The notes: generated by a model not told the origin, from the letters alone. A DNA stretch of 64,000 nt from Ariolimax columbianus (GCA_036924085.1 JAVGWX010000014.1:34601936-34665935), one strand, 5' to 3'; positions 1 to 10,905 are shown, counted from the stretch's first letter. Translations and numbers: made by a program.

Positions 1-254
1 ACTTTTCATTATTCCTTCAAAAATATTGCAGTTTGAAGTTTTACAGAGAATAAAATCTAAATTTTAAAAAAACTGTCATTACAGTGTTTATTCTGGAAGA
101 TTTATAAGACTGAGGAATAAAGATCACTTGCCTCTGCAGTCACAATGGAGTGTACAGGATAGGTTTTTATTTTAATGACTGGTCTAACAGTTTGGATGTT
201 GGACTTCTAACAACAGGGATTCTTAACCGCGGTACGGTCTTCACTTTTTTTCTT

Positions 255-764
255 TCAGTTCAGTTCATCCCGTAACCCATCAGGTCGTTGGGGCACACAC
301 GAAGACACTCCCAAAATCCCACGCCATCCCTCTCTGTCTGTCACCGCCTGACGTATCTCACCGGGATGAAGGGATGACCACGCAGTGATGTTGTCCACCC
401 ATCTCTTCCTTGGACGTCCTCGCACTCTCTGTCCTGGTACGGAACCAAAGAGTATCGAATTGGTAATTCCGTTAAACCTCGCGACGTGCCCGCACCAGGT
501 CATCTTTCGTCTTTTGATAGCTGTGAACAGATCTTCAAAAGCACCAATAGCGTCTTCAACTCTCTGACGTATTACTACGTTCGTGACACGATCTTTATAT
601 GTAACATTTAGGATTTTTCTATAGCACCTCATTTCCATTGCATGTATTCTGCCCTGGATATCTGCTGTAATGGTCCAGGTCTCGCAGGCATATAGAAATA
701 TTGATAGCACCAAAGAGATCAAATAAAAACATAGTCTGTATAGTCTGTGAGATTGCAGGAGCAA
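255..764 (-). mobile_element. LINE-A C-terminal fragment (non-LTR retrotransposon)
   Basis: The minus strand has an open frame of about 169 codons, of which roughly the last 140 resemble the C-terminal tail after the reverse transcriptase in many invertebrate LINEs. Visible landmarks are YACETW, the block MEMRCYRKILNVTYKDRVTN, then WCGHVARF and GRPRKRW, ending in QRPDGLRDELN. No RT catalytic residues are present, so this is a 5'-truncated relic. The same family occurs at 11.8-13.2 kb with its RT part. The first ~25 codons are hydrophobic and probably not element sequence. Clade assignment is not attempted. Confidence 0.8.
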
Positions 765-1161
765 TCAGCCTTCTTATTCTTCATATAATTGCTGATTACA
801 CTATCAGATTTGTTCTTATGATGAACCCGACTCTTGCCAGGAGCTCCACTTTAGCCTAATACAGCTTTGAGTTTAGTGTTTAGTCATAGGGATAATGTAT
901 CTTACGAGCGACCTTTATTCCTCAACCTATAAATCCTCCCATGGACCTTAGCAATGGGAATAAGCACCATTATGGGAGCTGTTTATAGATGGTAGTGAAA
1001 CAACCTATGCTTCCTTTGTTCACAATATTCAGCCACCTGCTCCTCATAAAATGTCAAGCAACTGTTCAATTGAAAGCTATTTCAGTAAATGAGTTTATTT
1101 TACTGATATTTGAGGAAGGACACAGTTATGTACAGATATGTATATTATGGAATGCTTTAAT

Positions 1162-1761
1162 TAATAGCTGTCCATCGTTGTCGATAAGGACCGTCGACAT
1201 CATCCTTGTCACAGATTTCCCTGTTGGGTGTGGGTGCACATGTGGCTGAACAGGCCAATGCGAGCACGAAAACATCTGCTACATATCGGGCACACGAGGT
1301 TTGTAGAAGGGGATGGTGTTCCTGCTGCTCGGGATTTCCGCGTCTCGCGTCTGCTCTGGGCTTTCACAACACGGTCGTCTTCACCGGCAGCCACACCCGA
1401 TTTGACTGCACTTCTCCAGTCAGATCTGTTTTGCGCAAGACCTTCCCAGGTGTCGATGTCTATCTGGCAACTTTTTAGTGAGTCCTTCAGACCGTCTTTA
1501 AAACGTTTCTTTGGGCGCCCTCTCTCGCGCCATCCCTCTCTCAGCTTGCCGTAGAGAAGCTTCTTTGAGAGCCGCTCGTTTGACATACGGACGAGGTGTC
1601 CGGCCCATCCTAGTCGTGCTTTTTCTAGCAGTGCATGTATGCTGGGCATGTTAGCCCTCGAGAGAACCTCGATGTCAGTGACACGATCTTGCCATCGGAT
1701 GTGGAATATTCGCCTCAGGCAACCTGTGTGGAAGTGGTTTAACCTCCTTGTATGTCCAGAG
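1162..1761 (-). mobile_element. LINE-B 3' fragment with C-terminal zinc finger
   Basis: A 600-bp 5'-truncated non-LTR retrotransposon insertion. It is bounded by a perfect 16-bp target-site duplication, tatggaatgctttaat, at 1,146-1,161 and 1,762-1,777. The minus-strand frame at 1,209-1,649 reads GWAGHLVRMSNERL, GRPKKRFKDGLKDSL and then a C2H2 finger (CPICSRCFRARIGLFSH, followed by MCTH), a common ending of this LINE type. A more decayed copy lies at 27.63-28.44 kb. The long intact duplication suggests a fairly young insertion. Confidence 0.9.
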
Positions 1762-1777
1762 TATGGAATGCTTTAAT

Positions 1778-2432
1778 GCAGACATTATGTACACTATTAA
1801 CAAAATGTATTTGTGTACAGTCAGCAATGTTACATTACCTTAAAGAAGTAATAGAGAAACACCGCTTAGCATGACTTCATGCAATGACAGCTTAGCAGTT
1901 ACTAGCACCACCACAGGCAGAGTGCAGGTCCTATACTGCTGGGTAGGATAAATGTCAACAAGGAAAAACCTGGAGGCCGAACACCCCAGAGCTGTAAATT
2001 CTCAAAGCCTAGTAAGCCACAAGTAGAAAACAACCTGCAACCTTACTATCAATAGTCAAATGTGAGTCTGAAAGGCAAATCAGGGAAGACATTGGACAAC
2101 AAATGTTAGCTTTTGACTACCTAGCATTAGCCACTGATCAGCCAGATTGAATATCAGTATTAAGTACAATACACAAATACTGAATATCAGTATTAAGTAC
2201 AATACACAAATACTGTATATGAGACATAAGGCCCTCATAACTTGTGTGAATCTGCTCTCTTGGGCATGCTGGGGTTCACAGAAAGAAGTAACGTCCTTGC
2301 CTCGAAGGCATCCATAGTGGTGACTTTTAGATAGGGGTGAGGATCAATCAATGACCGTCTTTTAGATGTTGACACTGCAGTTGATGAATCTAGAAAGGGA
2401 AAGATTTTTTGTTGATGGAACATACAGAATAT
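1778..2432. other. Unassigned stretch with one small tandem duplication
   Basis: No gene or known repeat recognised. A segment of about 34 bp (gaatatcagtattaagtaca and onward) occurs twice in direct tandem at about 2,149-2,216. Confidence 0.5.
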
Positions 2433-2446
2433 ATATACTGATATTG

Positions 2447-4010
2447 ATTCTCGCTCTCATTAAAACCCCAAAGTACCAAATTAAGCCTAAATGGCAAAAT
2501 CCTGCAGCCAAACGACAACCCAACCTATCTGGGAGTCACATTTGATCGGCGCATGACATGGAAAAGTCAGATTGAGAGAAACCGAATGAAAGCCAGAGAA
2601 AGAATGGCGATCATGAGGAAACTTGCTGGCACAAGCTGGGGAGCAGACGAAGGCATACTAAAGAAACTGTACACTGGAAGAGTGAGACCAGTTCTCGAGT
2701 ATGGCATCGCGGCATGGACAACAGCAGCGAAGGCGAACTTCGATAAAGTTAACAAACTTCAAAACCAAGCCATGAGAATTATAACAGGTGGCATGAAGTC
2801 AACGCCAATTGTAGAACTTGAAAAGATTACAAAACTGCAATCCATGACCGACAGAAGAGACTGCAGAGCCCAGCTGCAGTCAGAGAAACTCCGAAGACTG
2901 ACGGACCATCCAATGTACCAGAGGCTAAACAATTTGGGAACTGGGAAACTAAAGCGGAGAAACTTTGCAGAAATAGCCAAAGCAAAGATGCACGAAGATC
3001 CCATAAACGCACTAACAACACCAAAACCCATCACTACTGTACGAAAACCTACTTGGAGGCAGGATATATTTCCAGAGGTGGTAGAAAATATACCAGGTAT
3101 TGCAAACAAAAACTGCCAGACCGAAAAAGAAAGGAGAGACACTACCCTAAGCTTCATAACGAAAAGCTACCCAAGCATGGACTGGACCCATGCATACACC
3201 GACGGTTCTGTAACAAACACTACACAGAACGGAGGGGCAGGAGCATTCCTGAACCTACCAAATGGCAGAAAAATAACACTGTCATTCGCTACTGGTAAGT
3301 ACACAAGCAATTTCAGAGCGGAGGCAGAGGCACTGAGGGCGGCAGTGGAAGAAATGGCAACACACAGTGAAAATGAGAGCCACATAGTCTTGCTGACAGA
3401 TGCTCTCGCCGTAGTCACAGCGCTAAAAAGCCAGAAAAACACTGAGCTTAATGACTTAAGAGCAGCACTCTGCAAACTGTGCCAGCTGTCCGCACCAAAA
3501 AGGGTAGTGGTACAGTGGGTTTCGTCACACTGCAACATCCAAGGCAACGAGGAGGCAGACAGACTGGCAAAAGAAGGTGCAAGGCTACCACAAACAGATA
3601 CCAGTATGACGTACGAAGAGTCAAAACGGCTTATCAAAGCCAGGTACATGACCAAATGGGAAACCGAACATACTGGTTACACCAAAAACGATGCCTATTA
3701 CCAGTTGAACCGAAGAGAGCAGGTCGTTGTCTTCAGACTTCGCACTGGCCACAATAGACTGAGGTACCACCTATTCAACAAATTGAAGATAGGGTGTACC
3801 GACGAATGCCCGTGCGGTACTGGTAAAATGACCACTGAACATCTGCTGCAGAACTGCCCGACATACGGGGATCAGAGAGAGCAGATGTGGCCATTGCCAG
3901 TGGAACTGCAAGACAAGCTCTATGGTAGTGGCGAGAGTCTCAGGATGACCGCCGCTTTTTTCGAAAAAATAATGGTTACTGTCTGACTGTGTACGCAGAA
4001 GAAGAAGAAG
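2447..4010 (+). mobile_element. LINE-N copy, 5'-truncated, RNase H-bearing
   Basis: A LINE-N insertion bounded by a 14-bp target-site duplication, atatactgatattg, at 2,433-2,446 and 4,011-4,024. The coding frame is open from the 5' breakpoint (about 2,448) to the stop at 3,984-3,986, roughly 513 codons. It starts after the RT catalytic centre (TYLGVTFDRRMTWKSQ). It then contains an RNase H domain with YTDGS, FRAEAEAL, LLTDALAV and NEEADRLAKEG, giving the expected D-E-D-D residues, followed by a CCHC-like knuckle (ECPCGTGKMTTEHLLQNCP). It ends in a (GAA)n tail. RNase H after RT points to the I superfamily (I/Nimb-like), which is an inference. Because the RT is missing, the copy is not autonomous. 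Confidence 0.93.
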
Positions 4011-4237
4011 ATATACTGATATTGGTTTTATTGACAGTTCTATCAACTCTTATTAATTCTGCCATGTTAATTAATGTCCACTGATACCTTGCTGCATTAC
4101 TATTGAATTTTGCGTAAATATCAGCACACCTCCTTTGTGTCCTTCCTTGTTGAGTCTGAAGGTCTCGTAGCATTTGGCCGATAACCTGTGCTTGCTATTG
4201 AGGTGGGTCTCTTGGATGCATACCACATCAGTTAGAT

Positions 4238-4889
4238 CAGTGGTTCCCAAACTGTTTCGGTGTATGGCACCCTTAGTGTACCAGAATCTTTTAAAGACAT
4301 CCCGTCAGAAAAAGAGCCTACTTAACTCTTTACAGTCCAACCTAATTTACAAAATGTTAGTTTTAATGTCCAAGACTGAAACAGCAATTTTATGTGTTTG
4401 ATGGCTATAGGGAAAAGTCATTAAAACTAAAATTATGATTTGTAAATTTAAAGATACAACTTTTGTGTATAAATCAAATTTAGCTAAATAACAAGATATG
4501 GTTGATATGCAACAGATATTAGGAAATATTTTTTTACTCAAAGAGTGGTGAATGCTTGGAATGCATTGCCACGGGAGGTAGTGGAGGCTAAATTTAATTC
4601 ACATAGCTTTTATAGCAAGGTGATGTAAATGAAACTGGTTGTATACAGACTCTGCAGAGTCTTCTAAACCAGTATAAAGATGTTAAGTTAAGTTAAGTTA
4701 AGTTATGTGACTTCAGTTAAATCGGATTGTAAGTGGTACTACTCTAGTTGACTGCAATGAACAATTTTGACTGTAAATGGTTAACAGTTGCAGTGCGCAG
4801 TTGATAAAAATATTGGGATGTTTCGTGTCATCCATGTAAACCAGCCATTACACCCCAGGGTGCTGCGGCACACAGTTTGGAAACCACTA
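4238..4889. mobile_element. Non-autonomous hAT-type DNA transposon
   Basis: A 652-bp element begins CAGTGGTTCCCAAACTG and ends with its inverted counterpart CAGTTTGGAAACCACTA. It is flanked by the perfect 8-bp target-site duplication agttagat at 4,230-4,237 and 4,890-4,897. CAGTGGTT-type ends with 8-bp duplications are characteristic of hAT elements. No transposase is encoded. A LINE-D 3' end is nested inside at about 4,515-4,705. Confidence 0.9.
4515..4705 (+). mobile_element. LINE-D 3' end nested in the hAT element
   Basis: This matches the 3' ends at 7,060-7,270 and 17,840-18,020: agatattaggaaat, then the frame VVNAWNALPREVVEA, then aaactggttgtatacagact and a (ttaag)n tail. It is a severely 5'-truncated CR1-like insertion. 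Confidence 0.85.
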
Positions 4890-5009
4890 AGTTAGATCTT
4901 CATGTAGCCATTTTTTTTAAAAGCTAAAATTCCATTTGAAAAGTGGAACTTTTTTATTTGGTACCTAGTTTGCATTACATTGCAGTATGTTGACTGTGTT
5001 TGAGTGATT

Positions 5010-5181
5010 AAGTAGTGACCGCTGCTGAAGACGGATGTGTCTGGCCGAAAGGTACAAATATTGCAGTCAAGCCTTAAACTAGCGACACAATGCATTCCAT
5101 TATCCAAACTATATCCCGCTAGTTGCAAAGCCCTGTTCAGGGCTTGGTAGCGGGAGATTGAGAACGAACACGGAAGAAGAA
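5010..5181 (+). repeat. R1 retroposon, 3' half
   Basis: The sequence shares the R1 core (gctgaagacggatgtgt, then gccgaaaggtacaaatattg), the terminal segment gcttggtagcgggagattga and the (GAA)n tail with the full-length copy at 24,418-24,783. The 5' half is missing. Confidence 0.75.
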
Positions 5182-5229
5182 GTAGTAGTGACCACAGTTG
5201 ATAAGTCACATCAGAGGTTTTCTTGCATT

Positions 5230-5935
5230 TAATTTGTTTTCTCTAACAAGCCTTCCTATACAATACAATATCCTCGACTTCAGTCTGGCGGTGTGCCGTA
5301 TGTGAGGTAGCCAACAAAGTCCTATGTGCAGTCTGATCCTTTGTCGTACCATTTCGCCTTCCATCTTCTATAAAAATACTTTCCAGGTACTTGAAGTCTT
5401 GGGCCTGTTTCAGTTTAGTAATGTTTACATCAATACCTGTCTGTCTGTCTGTCTGTTTCTTTCTATGTTTTTTGTGTGCCAAATATGGCAAAAACAAATG
5501 ATCTCCAGTTGGAACAGTGGGACGCCACTGTTTTTAGATCGTGTATGGTGCTGAGACCCATAGTTGAGCCCTCTTGGATGATTGTCCTTCTGAGTGTTTC
5601 CTTGGGTTTCCCTTTTTCCGAATGCCCCTTGGTGTCCATTCAAGTGCTTGCAATGGAAGACGGTTGTTGTTCATTCTAAGAACAAATCCGATGCATGTCC
5701 ATCATTTTTTCCAGTTGATGGTCGACACGTATAGTTGGTTTGTGTCTGTTCTTATCGAGTCATTAGTTATGAACTGGTCCCAGCATATATTCAATAATTT
5801 TTTTAACATTTATTTTTTAAGATATTTAGTTTGTCTTCCAGCGCTTTTGTTTTCCAGTTTTTACATCCATATATCAGGACTGATATTAAAATTGAGTTGA
5901 TTAATCTGAGCTTGGTATGTTTGCTGAGTGTCGTT
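5230..5935 (-). mobile_element. Decayed LINE C-terminal region
   Basis: Minus-strand fragments in different frames resemble the post-RT part of a LINE: TKLKQAQDFKYLESIFIEDG (usually YLGS), then a frame with KGKPKETLRRTIIQEG. Stops and frameshifts interrupt it. The family differs from LINE-A. A (ctgt)n run lies at about 5,440-5,456. Confidence 0.6.
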
Positions 5936-6126
5936 GATTTCTAGATGTTGGTGAGCTGATTAAAGGCGCACAAGGCCAAAGTAATTCTATTGGAAATTTC
6001 CTTCGTTTATTCTTAAATGAATATCTTGTTTGTTGTCTATAAAAGTGTTCTCGGGTCACTTTAGTCGATGTTGTTAGCAAAAAGGCAGGATGATGAATTG
6101 TTGATCTTGTCCACTGTTGTTTGCAG

Positions 6127-6226
6127 GATGTGGTGAGAAACTGGTATGCTCGTAATCCTAACATTGTCAGCACCGAGGACTCTCTGGTCAGACTAGCCCA
6201 GGAGTGCTCACATGCTTTTATGGATG
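6127..6226 (+). CDS. FCSK: L-fucose kinase, antepenultimate exon
   Basis: The exon is preceded by a pyrimidine-rich acceptor (ttgtttgcag) and followed by gtcagt. It encodes DVVRNWYARNPNIVSTEDSL followed by VRLAQECSHAFMDG, which matches the C-terminal GHMP-kinase part of animal L-fucose kinase (known family resemblance, recognised by eye). The enzyme phosphorylates L-fucose at C1 with ATP in the cytosolic GDP-fucose salvage pathway. The exon is 100 nt and ends in phase 1 (GAT G), joining the next exon (GT GAC) to give D-G-D. Upstream exons were not found within 1-6,126 and probably lie outside the window. Confidence 0.9.
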
Positions 6227-6336
6227 GTCAGTACATGTCTGGTGTTTGTATCCATATCATACATATCTGCCAGTGTGTTATGGGGTCAGAAAGTAGAGCA
6301 AAGATTAGTTACATCACAACCTGTCAGGCGAATAGG

Positions 6337-6900
6337 AGACAACTAAGGAGGGTTGGGCATGGGGCAGGCTACACCATCTGGTGAAACAGTAAGCAACAAG
6401 AAAAAAAAAAGTACCAAAACACACAACAAGCAGAAGAGGATCAAGTAAGTCAGACTAAGGAGGGTTGGGCATGGGGCAGGCTACACCATCTGGTGAAACA
6501 GTAAGCAACAAGAAAAAATAAAAGTACCAAAACACACAACAAGCAGAAGAGAATCAAGTAAGTCAGACTAAGGAGGGTTGGGCATGGGGCAGGCTACACC
6601 ATCTGGTGAAACAGTAAGCAACAAGAAAAAATAAAAGTACCAAAACACACAACAAGCAGAAGAGGATCAAGTAAGTCAGACTAAGGAGGGTTGAGCATGG
6701 GCCAGACTGCATAATCTGGTGAAACTGCAAGCAACCAGAAAAATAAAAGCATACCAAAACACATGAGAGCAGAAGAGGATCAAGAAAGTCAAAGGAGGGT
6801 TGGGCATGGAGCCAGTTACCTCACCCTATAGAAATAATAAGTCACAGGAAAAATAAAAGCAGAACAAAACACACCAGGGTAGAAAAGGAGCAACTGAAAA
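6337..6900 (+). repeat. 113-bp tandem repeat, about 5 units
   Basis: Units start with ctaaggagggttgggcatgg at 6,343, 6,455, 6,568 and 6,681, a spacing of 112-113 bp. A fifth, more divergent unit starts near 6,790. The array sits in an FCSK intron. Single degenerate relatives occur at about 8,105-8,255 and 20,790-20,870. Confidence 0.9.
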
Positions 6901-6904
6901 ACCG

Positions 6905-7271
6905 GCCTAGAGTGTCTAGAAAATAGAAGAATTCGAGGTCACTTAATACAGGTTTATAAGGTAATCAAAGGAAAAGATACATTAGACTATAACAAGTTTT
7001 TCAAAATACAACTACCTACAAGAACAAGAGGGCATAGCTACAAATTAACTAAAGAAAGGTCCAGATTAGATATTAGGAAATATATTGTTAGGTAGTTAGT
7101 GGTGAATGCTTGGAATGCATTGCCACAGGAAGTAGTGGAGGCAAGCACAATTAATGCATTTAAGAATAGCTTTGATGCGCATAGCTTTTAGAGCAAGGAA
7201 ATATAAATGAAACTGGTTGTATACAGACTCTGCAGACTCTTCTCAACCAGTATAAAGATCTTAAGTTAAGT
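6905..7271 (+). mobile_element. LINE-D 3' end
   Basis: A CR1-like 3' fragment whose frame reads NRRIRGHLIQVYKVIKGKDT and later VVNAWNALPQEVVEASTINA, followed by the family 3' sequence and ttaagttaag. It is interrupted by stops. About 160 bp downstream (7,272-7,430) also follows the LINE-D 3' end at 18,022-18,205. Confidence 0.8.
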
Positions 7272-8300
7272 ATCAGGTCAGAATAAAGAGGGTTTTAGCA
7301 TGGGGCCAGAATCACTGTCCTGTTGAAACTGTCATCATAGGCGTCTCAGTCTCTGAAGGTTATGTAGTAGCCTCTCCAGGACGCAAGCCTGGGTGCTGAA
7401 TATTGAGACCATGGGCTGCCAAAACTACAAGATCCTCCTCTCTACCTCACTGGTGGAATCCAAAGAAATGCAAAGCATGACAATTTGGCACCAGCTCAGC
7501 TGCAGGAATGAGTTGACAATTTTGAAACCATCCACCTTAGGTGCTACCACTCTGTATTTTCTGTCTGGGTTTGCTCTCATAGCCCTACCATCTCCAGAGG
7601 TTTCCACAAGGCAGTGGAGTCGTTGCCTGCAGATGCTAGTTACTTGAGACATCCGATGATACTCCCATTGTCCCAGGACTAGCCAGCACTCCTTGGCACT
7701 TGTGGGTTTAAAATCAAAGTTCTCCCTCTCCTAGGCGAACTGTCTGAGCAGACTAACGAGCTTCGTCTACCCGGGTTTAGAGTCAGAGTTTACCTTCTCT
7801 TAAATTGGCTGCCAACCAAGGCTGATGAGCCCAATCTGCCTGCCCAGTTATACCGCCGGGTATTCGGTCACGCCAAACAACAGGCTCTGTAAGAAACAAG
7901 GAGCCCCTCATGAAGGTGCAGCTGAGGACACAATAATGTAGGAGAGATCATTGGCATGGAAACTCCTGTCCGGGAAGCCGAGCAGTGAATCCAGCAGCGA
8001 TCGCTACATCTGGAAAGGAGAGGCTATGACAGACACTTCACTTTCCTTTAACGAGCGGGACGTCCAGCCCAGAACTCTCTACCCCCCGAGTTGAACCTAT
8101 AAGCCATAATATAACCAAAACACACCAGGGCAGAAAAGGAGCAACTGAGTCAAATCATACTCAAGATAGTTGGGCATGGGGATGGTTACCCCATCCGAAA
8201 TCAGTAAGGTCAGGTAAAATGAAGGTTAACCAGAACACCCAAGGGTAAAAGAGGAGTGGCAGTCTATCGAAGTCAGCTCATTCACTGCTGCATCTTCGGC
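7272..8300. other. Non-coding repeat-rich stretch
   Basis: No gene is seen. The part 7,272-7,430 is shared with 18,022-18,205. The part 8,105-8,255 is a relic of the 113-bp family. The stretch 7,650-8,100 is unrecognised. Confidence 0.5.
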
Positions 8301-8304
8301 TCCC

Positions 8305-8385
8305 ATCTCATTGCAACATCCATGGCAATGAAGAAACTGACAGGTTATCAAAGGAATGTAGAAAGCAATCTCAACCTGATATAGG
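8305..8385 (+). mobile_element. RNase H-LINE relic, left part
   Basis: The frame reads SHCNIHGNEETDRLSKECRK, matching the last RNase H motif of LINE-N (SHCNIQGNEEADRLAKEG). It is decayed and split from its continuation at 9,198 by a 0.8-kb insertion. Confidence 0.75.
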
Positions 8386-8628
8386 TTGTCTTCTTGTTGT
8401 TTAATGCCCACAATGAGAATGTTTACTCTTTTTTGCACCCTTAAAAGGACGTTTAGTGGGGCAGTGTTGTAGTAGCTTTCTTCACATCTCGAGCATGTCA
8501 ATGAACTGGATCGCGGTCCTCCAGGTTGTTGTGCTATACTTGACTTTATCTGCGTGACTCTCACAATTACAGGGAACATCTCGTCAGTCAGACTGCCTTG
8601 AAAACAGCCGGTTTCCAGGGAATGCTAC

Positions 8629-8870
8629 ATGGGGGCTCAGTGGTCTTGAGGTAAGATGTTCCCCTCAGGTTCGAATCATGGTGTGGACTGGGATTTTCAT
8701 CCTGTGAATCTTCTTGTAAAAATTTCCCTGATCTTTGAGTAATGAGATCGGACTCCCATGTTCAGTGTCGAATACGTTAAAAATTCCTTGGCATTTGAAA
8801 TCGAAAAGCGTAAGCCTAACAGTTGCTGCCCGGTCAAAATTCAAAAATTATAATTAAAAATTTACCCAAA
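8629..8870 (+). mobile_element. tRNA-derived SINE (family 2)
   Basis: An A-box-like segment (ggctcagtggtc, about 8,634-8,645) is followed by a near-consensus B box, ggttcgaatca, at 8,669-8,679. The spacing is that of an internal pol III promoter. An A/T-rich tail follows. A lone tRNA gene is unlikely because no acceptor-stem pairing or 3' terminus is evident. Confidence 0.65.
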
Positions 8871-9047
8871 TTATTTGTACCTTCCCCCAGGCCTAGTAAG
8901 TCGCAGGAAATGTAAAATACTTACTAGGTATAGCCAAAACCTTTGGCTACCTGGCAACAGACATTAACATGCCTATTTTAATACCAGGATTCCAATTATT
9001 CCAAGCTATATGAAAGAGAGATAGTGGTCTTGGTCAGAATATCATGT

Positions 9048-9165
9048 CTGACCCTGACACTACATCCTGGTGAGTATGTTGTGCCTGACCCTGACACGAT
9101 ATCCTGGTCAGTATGTTGTATCTGACCCTGACACGACATCCTGGTCAGTATGTTGTGCCTGACTG
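9048..9165. repeat. Short minisatellite, ~37 bp x 3
   Basis: tgaccctgacac, then atcctggtcagtatgttgt, recurs three times with small changes. Confidence 0.85.
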
Positions 9166-9197
9166 GACTAGCGTCTCAGTTCCCCACCTTAAATAGG

Positions 9198-9540
9198 TAT
9201 AACTTATGAGGAAGCCAAGAGGTTTACCAAGTGTAGATACAGGAACGAGTGGAATCAACACAGATCAACAACCAAATGTTGTATTTTACCACCTTAACAG
9301 AGGTGAACAGGTGTTAATCTTTAGACTCTGCACAGGCCACAACAGATTGAGATACCATCTATTAAAAACAAATACAAAATAGGAATTATAGATGAATGTG
9401 ACTTTGGCACCGATAGAATGACTACTGAACCTCTGCTACAAAGGTGTCTAATATACAAGGAACAGAGAAAGCAAAGCACATATGGCGATCACTGGTACCA
9501 GTCATGGATAATCTCTATAGTCTTGGTCTTAGTCGACCTG
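9198..9540 (+). mobile_element. RNase H-LINE relic, right part
   Basis: It continues the frame broken at 8,385: ITYEEAKRFTKCRYRNEW, then FRLCTGHNRLRYHLL with frameshifts, and MTTEPLLQRC for the terminal knuckle. It is distinct from, and older than, the LINE-N copies in the window. Confidence 0.75.
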
Positions 9541-10430
9541 TACTTCTACAGGGGCGGATGCCCTTGTGCAGGTCCCAGCTATGGTGTGAGCTGGATTTCC
9601 TCCTTAGTTAGCTAGGCTCAAGCAGCTTATTACTCCACTGCATTTGGACAAGTGCCATGAAGGTTGGTTAACTGATGTGTGAGTCCATCTTAATGGACTC
9701 AAATACTAGAGTAAAGTAGCCAGTTAGGTCCCATCTATGCTGCTCTTATACCACCTAACCATGTCACGCAGCTGGTCGCCTCTTACGACATGCTCTCTAT
9801 CGGGCAGTGGTGCTATTCTTGTCCTTGTCATGCACACAGATCTCGGCAGACCACTCAGGACTGCTCTTTAGAGATACTTCTTCTCCTTCATCGTAAGCTG
9901 TTTACAGCGATATTTATGTTGCACTGTTTTATTTTGTTAAACCTGTGGCTCAGTGCATCCGATTTCAACAGGCGTTTCTGTAGGGATGCCCTCCTTAGCC
10001 TTTGGCTGTCCCCATCTGCAAGGCAGCAGTTGTGTTTTGTCAGAGTTGTCTCTCTTAGGGAACTTGTCTTGTAGGACTAACGTGTCTTCCCCACCCGTGT
10101 CTACAGGGTTTGGCAGTGATATGATATGATGGACTATGTACTAGTTTGTACTATCCCGGAAGAGAGGCAGTCCAGTGTGACTGTATCTCAGGATCGTCAC
10201 GTCCTGCCAGAAACGTAGCATATGCATGTGAGTGAGGTATCTCTTTGCTCTCTTTATTTTCTCGGCTCATCTGCAGTGATGGCACGCCTATCATTCCCCG
10301 CCACCTGGGACGTTGTCACAATAGGGCAGAGGTGCAATGTCCGCTGGACTGCATCTCTTCTGCGTCCATTGGGATGGCTGATAGCAGACAGAGGTAAAGA
10401 GCGAGGCAGGAGTGAATTTGGCCAGGTGCA
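9541..10430. other. Unassigned repeats in FCSK intron
   Basis: No gene is seen. The part 9,768-9,862 matches 31,731-31,833 (gggcagtggtgctattcttg). Around 9,950-9,975 the reverse strand carries the SINE core tgttgaaatcggatgcactg. The remainder is unrecognised. Confidence 0.5.
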
Positions 10431-10432
10431 TT

Positions 10433-10905
10433 TCTGCGGCTCGATCGGGCCGGGCTGAGACGCGAGCCCCAGGTTCCAACCATATCGTGGCCTCCCATCA
10501 CAGCGGTGCTGAGACTTAGGGTGGGATTCTGGCTTAGAGGCGTTTGGCCGTAATCCCTCCTATGGTAGCCTCGCGCCGTTGGCTTATCAGCCTACCACGT
10601 GGACCAAATGTCTGCGATTTGTAATTCCTCTCGAGTTGAGCAGGACTACTGTAGCAACGCCCTGTCATTAGTAGGGTAAAACTGACCTGTCTTCCGAGGG
10701 TCTAATACCAGCACCCGTTCACTATTAGACCCAACGCATCAATAGAGGGCTTTTTAGTCAGTCAATGACCACGTGTCTGGAACCTGTGATTTATGTAGGG
10801 TTAAGCAGGGTTACCGTAGCAGACGCTCTTTCATTAGGAGGGTACAACTGACCTGTCTTCCGTGGTTCTAATACCAGCACTCGTTCCCTATTAGACCCAA
10901 TGAGA
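10433..10905 (-). pseudogene. 28S rRNA 3'-end-derived repeat
   Basis: The reverse complement contains the conserved 3' end of 28S rRNA: gacaggtcagttttacccta, aacgcctctaagccagaatc and similar blocks. It is not intact. The block ending in agacaggtcagt occurs twice, separated by a spacer that includes agccctctattgatgcgttg. The copy at 42,640-43,093 has exactly the same rearrangement. The next ~100 bp ends in gtacgaagaagaagat, resembling LINE 3' tails. Confidence 0.85.

Larger units (their letters stand above)
8386..9197. mobile_element. 0.8-kb insertion into an old LINE
   Basis: The LINE reading frame resumes (DIG, then ITYEEAKRF) if this segment is removed. The sequence atagg flanks it at 8,381-8,385 and 9,193-9,197. 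It contains a tRNA-derived SINE and a short minisatellite; the rest is unrecognised. Confidence 0.55.

Noticed and set aside
8629..8700. Possible tRNA gene
   Set aside because: A and B boxes are present but no cloverleaf stems or acceptor pairing; it fits a SINE head.
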